Assembly: GCF_000165395.2 (NCBI RefSeq) | Contig: NC_010575.1 | Location: 1,845,001-1,909,000 of the forward strand | DNA: 64,000 nt | Source: Babesia bovis T2Bo | Lineage: Eukaryota; Apicomplexa; Aconoidasida; Piroplasmida; Babesiidae | Reading direction: 5' to 3' | Shown: positions 56,668-64,000 of the stretch, one piece after another | Numbering within the stretch: position 1 is the first letter of the stretch | How the letters are laid out: each line of letters begins with the position of its first letter | Translations under genes and position numbers: made by a program | Notes under the pieces: generated by a model | Seen by the model: only the letters and a program-made list of their open reading frames with translations | Told to the model about the DNA's origin: nothing | The model's database searches: none

Positions 56668-59600
56668 TCATAGAGGTGGGATTAGACACATGTCACACCT
56701 CAGTATGGGTGTAGTGAAGTAACATTGCTCTGCAAAGGATTTTACAGCTGCAGACTCTAGATGCTCACCAAGAGCACCGAGAACCTTTGAATAGACTTCC
56801 ATCGCCCGATATTCGAAAACATAATCGGTGGATGTAGTTCCGACAAACCCTCTACGTAAAAGAGGATCGAACACTTCAGCAGATTGTTCAAACTCTTGGA
56901 GCCCTGCGAGAACGCGGGCTTCTAACAGCCGTAGCTTACGACTGTTATAAACACATGATGTGATTCTTATTTCAGACAGCAGATTCCCAAGTTCAGTCTT
57001 ATTTGACTTAAACGATCGGACATATAAACGCGTGAATGCAGCCTCTGCTAATAAATCACTTGCAATCATTGACATGTCTCCAAAATATCTTTTAATGTCA
57101 CCATAGCAATATCCCCCCGATTGTGAAGTTGTATATTGGCTATCAGTGTCGTATCCAGAAGAATCGGGTTCTGGAGTTGTTGGTGGACATACATCCAGGT
57201 AGCACTCTAGCAGTGGTATGAATAACTCAGCCATAGAGGCGTGGCCACATTGCGATAAAACTTCTAAAAACGTTATCCAACCGTAAACTTCCTCCTCGAT
57301 ATATGATTTGTTGGATTCACCACATTTAGTTACTAATCCCGAACGTAAATCAGCCACTACATCCAGCAAAAACATTAGACATAGTGACCTAAGAAACGGA
57401 ATGGATGAAAGAAATAGCTTGCGTGACACGGCGGTAGCAACTAGTGACTGGATGGCAGCATATGTTTTTTGTAAGTCTTGTATGGGTATACTCCCCCGTT
57501 TCACGTAATCCATGCAATGTGCTGCACATTCAACACTAGCTGTTAAGACTAGTAACAGCTTGCTAGGATCGATTTGGCTCGAACGTGGCGTCGGTTGTTC
57601 TATTTCCCATGGAAAATCATCACAATACTCTTCTGCAGTTCTACATGCAATTTGTAAAGCGCCAGCGTAAGAATAAGCGCTACCAAAGCGTGCAGAAATG
57701 ATTAACGCATCCATACACTCTTTCAAATTCCCACCAACAGCCCTAGATATATGAGTAGATAGCTCATTTTCATCTTTTGCAAAACTAGTGAACACGGGAT
57801 CGAAAGGTACGGGAATCGCTTTACAATTCAATTCCCGTGATTGATGATCGTTAATAGCAGTTTGTGTAAAGATGGTGTTATATCTTTCCCAAATGCCGCT
57901 TGCAGTACGAACCGGAGCAGTGCTCCTTGCCCGTGAACTCAGTACCACAGCTTTTGTCAGCCACGCTGCCAGACAAGAGTCGTAACAGTCAATACTCCTA
58001 TTACAACATGCGTATGCAAATTCATAATCATGCCCAAGCATGCTACAGTGCGCCAAGTATAACCACGCCTTGTAGCAAAGCGGGTCAAGAGACAATGATT
58101 TCAATATACACTCCATGGCCATAGGTACACGTTTATTACCGCATATCTGATCCCCAGCAGTGTTGAAACACATCTGAACCGTATCATTGTTGCTTGAGCA
58201 CTCTAATATTGGTATTATACCTAGCTCTGGGTCATGCACTTCCCATCGCGTTCCTGTAATGTCAGTCAAATGTGCTGAGTTAGGATCAATTTCTACATAA
58301 CGTAGCTTAAGATGCGCTGCACCGAAAAGTAGCCATGATTTGGCTGAAACAACACTATCGTTTTTGGAAAGCAGATTGCTATTCATATCGCGATCTTCAT
58401 CTTGTTCGCTATACGACCTTATATTGTCTACATTATTTAACGATTTAGATATATATGGATCACTCTCAAACTGTTCGATTGCTAGATAAGGCTGATCGAC
58501 CAATTCAACCAAAATCTTTGCAGAAAGGTGTGATACAAATGTTGCTTCAATGCATGACAGACCTGCGTTTTCTTTCGACACAGGAACACTGGAGCGTGAA
58601 AATGGCGTGCTATATTGAAACGATTTCCCATAAAGTTGTCGAAGCAATGATAGACAAAGATTCCAACGCCCTTGCAACACCTGTAGCAGTGCCAACCTAA
58701 ACAAGAGATGATCATACTGCTGTTCATTAAAGAAAGTTGCCAACTGAACTAGTATAGCAGATTCTACAACTTCATTAAGCAAAAGGATGCTACTAGCAAA
58801 TGGGTCCACATTAGCGTAACGTTTACTTTCTGTTACGTGTAGTTCAGAAACGTATCCAACCATCTTTTGATCATGTGTACCTTCACCGGTAGACGCAGAT
58901 TTATGTTTATTAGGCTTTAACTCTTCTAATGGACACCGTTTTGTTTTTCCATCCGTATATGGACATGTCTTTGGTAATGCAACAATCGCATTGCGATTTT
59001 GGAGCCAAATTCCTGATGTAAAGACAAAATGAGACAACCAATTGACCAGGAGAATCATGCGATCAATTAGGCAAAATGAACATGTATCTAAAACCTCTGG
59101 TGAAGTATTTGCAAGATTGATATCGCCAACATTGCTCATTGAATCTGTCCTATTGAACATGGCCGGCTCTAATTGCGACGAGTCACATAAATTAATGCGA
59201 TATCCATATCCATTAGCGCAGTTATTGCAAAACGTAACATAGCGTGTGCCATAGTTGTAAATATAAGGCTTGGCAGCATATGAAGAATGCATGAATCTCT
59301 CTGATTTGTTAAAAACCCGATTCTTAAGTAACGAAAAATGGAATCGTACTTTTGGCTTAAAAACCACAGAACCCTCATTATCATTTACAAGGTATAGCGG
59401 GTCTTTGGATGAAGTTATTGGTCGTGATACATTCGATGTACAGCGGCAAGCAAGAATCCTATCGAAACCTGTACTATCCATATTTTCCCCTGAGGAGGCT
59501 TTATTATACGCCTTGTGAGCTTGATATCTAAACTTTGTACGGATTTTCTTTTGGAACCCCAACATACGATTGGTTTCTTCACTTTTGCGTACTGGTAACC

Positions 59601-61554
59601 ACGAAAAAAACTGACGAAGGAATCTCTTACCCTTTTTACGCAAGGTATCTTTGTAATTAAGATATTCCAGTGATTGCTTAAAGTGTAATACCGTGTATTC
59701 ACGATCAACGCTGATGCAAAAGGCAACAATTGCAAGCAATATTTTTGGATCATAGCCCTGGATAAGAGGTTCGCATATTGCGGTATCTTCTTTCGTAATA
59801 ATCCCTTTGCAATATTTGCTGCATGTGGACTCTGATGGTAATTTAATTCCCCCTTTTTTCTTCTTAACAGTCACGTATCGACATAAAGGGCTGAATTGTA
59901 TGGACATTTCAAAAGATTGGTTAGACATGACGACGTCTTCTAGGTGTATCGATTTGACGCATCCTTTATCTATGGTAGAAATTTGCAGACCCATATCATG
60001 TCGAGATATTTCAAGCGTTAATGATGTGTTCTGTTCATTGCTTATGTACGAGTTATTGACGTAGGTTTCAATGAAAAGATCGGCGGCACTGTAGTTAATC
60101 GTACGGTCCACGTCAAACATTATCATATACTCTAGATGGTGCTTCTTACATCCAACATATTTATCTATACCATGCTTCAGAGAACAGTCGTTAAGAAGCA
60201 GACGTCTCCAATTCCAGTTACGTCTTAGCCAGAGTACATCCACATCGGACATCACACATCTAACCTTCTGGTCCATGCAGTGCTGTGACCATGAATATTT
60301 CATGATGAATGAGCTTGGATCTATCCTTTTGATTTGTTCTTTGGATATATTTGTAGGATTATTATTCCAACGTTCGATGCGAGATCTAGACATCGGTAAT
60401 GGCTGTATGATATCCGACTCCATTATACGCAATACCATATAGATCATAAAGAACAATGACGAGCTGAACTCTTCATCAACATCCATAGATATTTGCGCAA
60501 GAATGAGCCATCCCTCTAACGAATACCGACGATAGCAAGTATTGGCAGATAGTACATAGGCAAACACTTTCTTATATCTGATGTTGTTCCAATGGCAGGC
60601 ACAATGTCGCTCATTGCAACTATCAATGCCACTGAAACTCATTGCCGCGCAAAACGACGAACTCATATTGACTGTATCACTGTTAATCATGAAACCATTA
60701 CTCCTAGTCTTCTTTTGTAAAATGGATGATTTTGCATTTATGTACAATCTGGTTCGAACATTTAGTGGCAGACACTGTAGTTTATCGAGGATGTTATGCA
60801 GCGATGAATCACGTAACCATATCATAACAACTCTGGACCAAAGTTCTAGCTGTAGTTCATTGGTGAACATCCTCACAACGTATGGAGGGACATCTTTCAC
60901 ACCAACTTCCTCTACATCTTTTAATCGAATACCACGCTTTTCTAGTATGTTAATCAACAGGGATTCTCTAAACCATGATGTAGAAGACCCTGAACTTTCA
61001 TTAAGTTTTCTCAGTCCTTTACGCAACTCTATTTTCAACAGATACAGTATAATCCCAAGCTCCATTATTTTCTCATAGGTATGATCCCATGCTTCAAAGT
61101 GTATTAAAGCATCTATTAGAGCCAGATGCAGAGTATTATAGAGATCATAAGAAAGTAGCAGGTGGTCTACATCACTATTGTTAGAATACTCATATTGGTA
61201 GACTTGTACTGATTTAGTGAATGCCAATGAAAGAATCAGATCGTCATCTTCCATCAAACTGTGTTCAAGACTGTCAGTGCCTACATCAGTCAAATAATGA
61301 GACCCATCTTCACCGGAATTACTGCCGGTGTCGAAGTTGGATCGAGCTGTTCGAGCGTATCCACCTTCATTGAGATTATCCAAGGCATCTATGCTTTGTA
61401 AAGCAAATGAACTCAAAGTTTCAAATGACCCCGTTGCGTAGAGTTCATCTAAACGCTGATTTACTACTTGCTGGAACTTGCGTAGCTTGGTCAAACTCTT
61501 AGAATCTGGAACTTTTGGTGCATCGTATGACGCTCCAGGCCACGAAGAAACCAT
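56668..61554 (-). CDS. Very large TPR-like repeat protein, function unknown
   Basis: Single uninterrupted frame of 1,628 codons from the ATG at 61554, the longest exon in the window. The middle and C-terminal parts carry tetratricopeptide-like helix pairs, for example AMECILKSLSLDPLCYKAWLYLAHCSML followed by FAYACCNRSIDCYDSCLAAWLTKAVVLS and a repeat near the end (EYRAMEVYSKVLGALGEHLESA). The N-terminal half is mixed polar and hydrophobic without repeats. No signal peptide or membrane helix. The TPR pair with asp-pro at the loop is the only ordered hint; the family is not recognised. TPR arrays usually scaffold complexes, but any role here is inference. Confidence 0.75.
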   Translation of the reverse strand: MVSSWPGASYDAPKVPDSKSLTKLRKFQQVVNQRLDELYATGSFETLSSFALQSIDALDNLNEGGYARTARSNFDTGSNSGEDGSHYLTDVGTDSLEHSLMEDDDLILSLAFTKSVQVYQYEYSNNSDVDHLLLSYDLYNTLHLALIDALIHFEAWDHTYEKIMELGIILYLLKIELRKGLRKLNESSGSSTSWFRESLLINILEKRGIRLKDVEEVGVKDVPPYVVRMFTNELQLELWSRVVMIWLRDSSLHNILDKLQCLPLNVRTRLYINAKSSILQKKTRSNGFMINSDTVNMSSSFCAAMSFSGIDSCNERHCACHWNNIRYKKVFAYVLSANTCYRRYSLEGWLILAQISMDVDEEFSSSLFFMIYMVLRIMESDIIQPLPMSRSRIERWNNNPTNISKEQIKRIDPSSFIMKYSWSQHCMDQKVRCVMSDVDVLWLRRNWNWRRLLLNDCSLKHGIDKYVGCKKHHLEYMIMFDVDRTINYSAADLFIETYVNNSYISNEQNTSLTLEISRHDMGLQISTIDKGCVKSIHLEDVVMSNQSFEMSIQFSPLCRYVTVKKKKGGIKLPSESTCSKYCKGIITKEDTAICEPLIQGYDPKILLAIVAFCISVDREYTVLHFKQSLEYLNYKDTLRKKGKRFLRQFFSWLPVRKSEETNRMLGFQKKIRTKFRYQAHKAYNKASSGENMDSTGFDRILACRCTSNVSRPITSSKDPLYLVNDNEGSVVFKPKVRFHFSLLKNRVFNKSERFMHSSYAAKPYIYNYGTRYVTFCNNCANGYGYRINLCDSSQLEPAMFNRTDSMSNVGDINLANTSPEVLDTCSFCLIDRMILLVNWLSHFVFTSGIWLQNRNAIVALPKTCPYTDGKTKRCPLEELKPNKHKSASTGEGTHDQKMVGYVSELHVTESKRYANVDPFASSILLLNEVVESAILVQLATFFNEQQYDHLLFRLALLQVLQGRWNLCLSLLRQLYGKSFQYSTPFSRSSVPVSKENAGLSCIEATFVSHLSAKILVELVDQPYLAIEQFESDPYISKSLNNVDNIRSYSEQDEDRDMNSNLLSKNDSVVSAKSWLLFGAAHLKLRYVEIDPNSAHLTDITGTRWEVHDPELGIIPILECSSNNDTVQMCFNTAGDQICGNKRVPMAMECILKSLSLDPLCYKAWLYLAHCSMLGHDYEFAYACCNRSIDCYDSCLAAWLTKAVVLSSRARSTAPVRTASGIWERYNTIFTQTAINDHQSRELNCKAIPVPFDPVFTSFAKDENELSTHISRAVGGNLKECMDALIISARFGSAYSYAGALQIACRTAEEYCDDFPWEIEQPTPRSSQIDPSKLLLVLTASVECAAHCMDYVKRGSIPIQDLQKTYAAIQSLVATAVSRKLFLSSIPFLRSLCLMFLLDVVADLRSGLVTKCGESNKSYIEEEVYGWITFLEVLSQCGHASMAELFIPLLECYLDVCPPTTPEPDSSGYDTDSQYTTSQSGGYCYGDIKRYFGDMSMIASDLLAEAAFTRLYVRSFKSNKTELGNLLSEIRITSCVYNSRKLRLLEARVLAGLQEFEQSAEVFDPLLRRGFVGTTSTDYVFEYRAMEVYSKVLGALGEHLESAAVKSFAEQCYFTTPILRCDMCLIPPL

Positions 61555-62057
61555 GCTAAGTGCATATTTCGCCCCCAAGCGAGGTCATATGAAGCAGTAT
61601 GCTGCTTTGTCATGCGCTATATGTGTACGAGTATGATAAGTTTATATCATTGCCTATACCATATGGATATATCGCCTACACTGCCTTATAAGCAATAGCC
61701 GAGGACCTTTGTGAAATGTGTACGGTATTACATTAACACCTCTTTGTATTCAGTTTGATCCACCACAGCAACTCGAGCCAGACAAATACGCTCATGCAAC
61801 AATCTGTTCAAATGCTACACTATAATAACAGAGGTGGTTAGAATGTAGTATCGAATAAGCACTATGTCGAACGAAATCCATGGTTTTGTGTCGGAGGATG
61901 AGGTTGAAAATTCCATGACTTCGTTAAAAGCAATCTGATAATGTCACAATTTATGGAACGATTTGACTTGAAAATTCCTTATTAGGCATTAGTTGTTATA
62001 TTGCCAATATCTAGCTCTCATTTCCATTTTTTGGAATTTTTGTGTAGACAATATTTG
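61555..62057. other. Divergent intergenic region, 503 bp
   Basis: Shared upstream region of the TPR gene and RTEL1. No frame, RNA or repeat recognised. Confidence 0.5.
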
Positions 62058-64000
62058 ATGGCAGCTAACTTGGAAACCGTACAGATCATCGATGGCATTG
62101 AAGTACGCTTCCCGTACACCCCTTATGAGAACCAAACGGTTTATATGGAAACTGTGATTAAGGCGGTTAGACATGGGAAGAATGCATTACTGGAGTCTCC
62201 CACAGGTACTGGGAAGACGTTATCACTCATTTGCTCCACGTTGGCATGTATTTGGCATACTCGTTTTAAAGATGAAACGTCGTTTAACTTGAAGCCAGTG
62301 CAAACCACTTCTGAGGAAGGGTTGATGAAAACTATGCAAGATCTCAGGGACTCCATTCAACAGAAGAAAACCATTGTAAAATTTAAGGGGTCTAAAAAAC
62401 TTAGGATCCTATATGCTTCTAGGACACACAATCAGCTGAAGCAGGTTATACGTGAAGCCAAGAAAACCTCATATGCTAAGGAATTTGCTTCAAAAGGGCT
62501 TACTACAGTTCTGTTGGGATCCCGTGACCAATTATGCATCCACCCTGGTAAGAAAAATGCCACAGGTGAGGCATTAAACGCATTTTGCAGGAAGATGGTT
62601 AAACATCAAGGATGCATGTACTACAGAGGTCTGAAGAAAAAGGAAATTTCACGGAAGATTCAATTTTACGAGTTCGTGGATATAGAGGATCTGATATCAC
62701 TTGGTAAATCCACACGATGTTGTCCGTTTTATGCCTGTCGTGATGCCCATGAGTCCGCTGATGTAACTATGTTACCGTATAATTATTTATTATCCCCTAT
62801 ATCACGCGATGCTATGGACATTGTGCTTGATAATGCAGTGCTTATAATTGATGAGGCCCATAATATAGAGTCCGTAGCGGAATCATCTGCTGGTTTTACC
62901 ATCAGGCAGGTTGACATTGCACGATTTTTGATGGTCTTGCGACGTTTTTGCGAGTACCATATAAAGGCTATAGAATATCAAGCATCGAACAATACACAAG
63001 AGGTTGCACCCATTGACCTTTCTGCTTTGGCTAGACTGTCGGTGTCATTAAAAGGTGTAGACAGGTTCCTGACGAATGTACAATTTGAAAATCACGGTAA
63101 AGATGGTGAGCAAGGTAACAACAATGTTGCATATTCTTGGAGAGTGGGTGATATTAACCGAGCTCACGCCGTTTTCCGAGGAGTGGATATTTTGCAGTAC
63201 TTTTTACTTACCTTGGGCTTTAATGAATTGAGAGCTTGCAATATAGAAGATACTATAAGGAGCTGCATTTCTGCGATATCTGTGGATATAGATGATTTTT
63301 CTCTTGCCCATCAATCTAGCTATGAGAGTACCAAAGTAATACAGGAAGATGCTCAGATAATGAACATGTTACTCGAATTTTTGCAGCACATATTTTCTAA
63401 GGAGTTTTTTGCTTGTCCTGAGTACTTTCACGTTTTTGTAACCCATGACCGGAGGTTTGCTGATATAGATAATTCAAACACAGGTGGTGCTGACCGTGCT
63501 GCATCACAGCCTTCTGGCGGTGGCTGGAAGAACAAGGCTGCTTTTAGACAATCATCTACGTCTTCTAATAACAGTACTGAGACTAATGCCCCCTTTCCTA
63601 AGGTAATGGCGTTTGAGTGTATGCAATCTACACCGTCCTTCTTGGGTCTTCAGAATGCGGGTGTACGATCAGTCATTTTGACTTCGGGTACACTGTCACC
63701 TTTGGCTGATTTAGCAAACAGTATAGGTGGTGACAAGGTGCGTTTTGAGTACCAATTATCCAGTAGTCACATTGTGCCAGTTTCCAACTTATGTCCAAGG
63801 GTTATTACAGGAGGTGATGTTGATGGTAGCATTTTATCATCGGACTACAACAATCGATCAACCCCTTCTTACATCAAGGCTTTAGGAGAGTCTGTACTTA
63901 CATTTGTTCGATGCGTTCCGGCTGGCGTTTTGGTATTTTTTGTGTCCTACCCAGTTTTGGAGGACACAGTTAATGCATGGAAGAGCGCAGGCATATTCGC
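62058..64000 (+). CDS. RTEL1: RTEL1-type Fe-S DEAH helicase, 3' end cut by window
   Basis: Superfamily 2 helicase of the XPD group that dismantles D-loops, T-loops and G4 structures to protect telomeres and limit recombination. Open from the ATG at 62058 to the window edge (647 codons shown, no intron). Motifs: FPYTPYENQTVYM, motif I LLESPTGTGKTLSL, motif Ia ILYASRTHNQLKQV, Fe-S cysteines in order QLCIHP, AFCRK, QGCMYY and RCCPFYACR, PYNYLL, DEAH box IIDEAHNIESVAE and, later, VILTSGTLSPLA and FFVSYPVLE. This order and the phe-pro-tyr-x-pro-tyr start are RTEL1-like rather than FANCJ or DDX11. The last quarter and any PIP box or harmonin-like region are missing. Confidence 0.92.
   Translation, partial: MAANLETVQIIDGIEVRFPYTPYENQTVYMETVIKAVRHGKNALLESPTGTGKTLSLICSTLACIWHTRFKDETSFNLKPVQTTSEEGLMKTMQDLRDSIQQKKTIVKFKGSKKLRILYASRTHNQLKQVIREAKKTSYAKEFASKGLTTVLLGSRDQLCIHPGKKNATGEALNAFCRKMVKHQGCMYYRGLKKKEISRKIQFYEFVDIEDLISLGKSTRCCPFYACRDAHESADVTMLPYNYLLSPISRDAMDIVLDNAVLIIDEAHNIESVAESSAGFTIRQVDIARFLMVLRRFCEYHIKAIEYQASNNTQEVAPIDLSALARLSVSLKGVDRFLTNVQFENHGKDGEQGNNNVAYSWRVGDINRAHAVFRGVDILQYFLLTLGFNELRACNIEDTIRSCISAISVDIDDFSLAHQSSYESTKVIQEDAQIMNMLLEFLQHIFSKEFFACPEYFHVFVTHDRRFADIDNSNTGGADRAASQPSGGGWKNKAAFRQSSTSSNNSTETNAPFPKVMAFECMQSTPSFLGLQNAGVRSVILTSGTLSPLADLANSIGGDKVRFEYQLSSSHIVPVSNLCPRVITGGDVDGSILSSDYNNRSTPSYIKALGESVLTFVRCVPAGVLVFFVSYPVLEDTVNAWKSAGIF

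Noticed and set aside
1..64000. CRISPR arrays, transposons, viral remnants, toxin cassettes
   Set aside because: No regularly spaced identical repeats, transposase, reverse transcriptase or viral motifs seen on either strand; the genome is eukaryotic.

Overview
The window looks like nuclear DNA of a piroplasmid apicomplexan, most like Babesia. The support is dense gene packing on both strands; many very short introns (most 33-39 nt, GT..AG) mixed with a few first introns of 260-371 nt; a bacterial-type TrpRS with a signal-plus-transit leader as used for the apicoplast; and a large secreted, repeat-bearing protein with no obvious housekeeping relative. Species cannot be fixed from sequence alone. 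About 27 protein genes and three tRNA genes can be supported. Most protein genes needed splicing by eye; where I could place exons confidently the spliced lengths divide by three.

Layout. 1-3 kb: 3' part of decapping activator DCP1, then an unplaced P-loop ATPase. 3-12 kb, all on the minus strand: PIG-A (GPI anchor synthesis), a CSA/ERCC8-like WD40 protein with a long Ser-rich insert, proteasome lid subunit Rpn6 and TFIID subunit TAF9. 12.5-15.4 kb: a Derlin (+), an RMND1/DUF155 mitochondrial protein (-) and a doubtful small membrane protein. 16.4-24.8 kb: two-RRM RNA-binding protein, USP14/Ubp6, LIN1/CD2BP2 (U5 snRNP), methionine aminopeptidase 1, an EF-hand protein and ribosomal protein eL24-family neighbour uL24 (RPL26). 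25.6-26 kb: two tRNA-Leu genes. 26.7-33.4 kb: RAD16-type SNF2/RING helicase and coronin. 34.6-37 kb: the secreted repeat protein, preceded by a perfect 16-bp inverted repeat. 37-44 kb: DRS1/DDX27 helicase, an AT-hook-like hypothetical and apicoplast-type TrpRS. 44-51 kb: Tousled-like kinase, a hypothetical, a CSC1/OSCA/TMEM63 channel and tRNA-Gly. 51.7-61.6 kb, all minus: TFIIA gamma, an exon-rich coiled-coil protein, retromer VPS26 and a 1.6-kilo-residue TPR-like protein. 62 kb to the end: RTEL1 helicase, cut by the window.

There is no operon logic. Some functions recur: DNA repair/helicases (CSA-like, RAD16, RTEL1), protein turnover (Rpn6, USP14, Derlin), basal transcription (TAF9, TFIIA gamma) and RNA handling (DCP1, RRM protein, LIN1, DDX27). 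I see no CRISPR, transposon, virus or toxin cassette. The least explained items are the secreted repeat protein and its upstream hairpin, the P-loop ATPase, the PARP-like zinc finger on RAD16, and a set of introns that can be read through without a stop.
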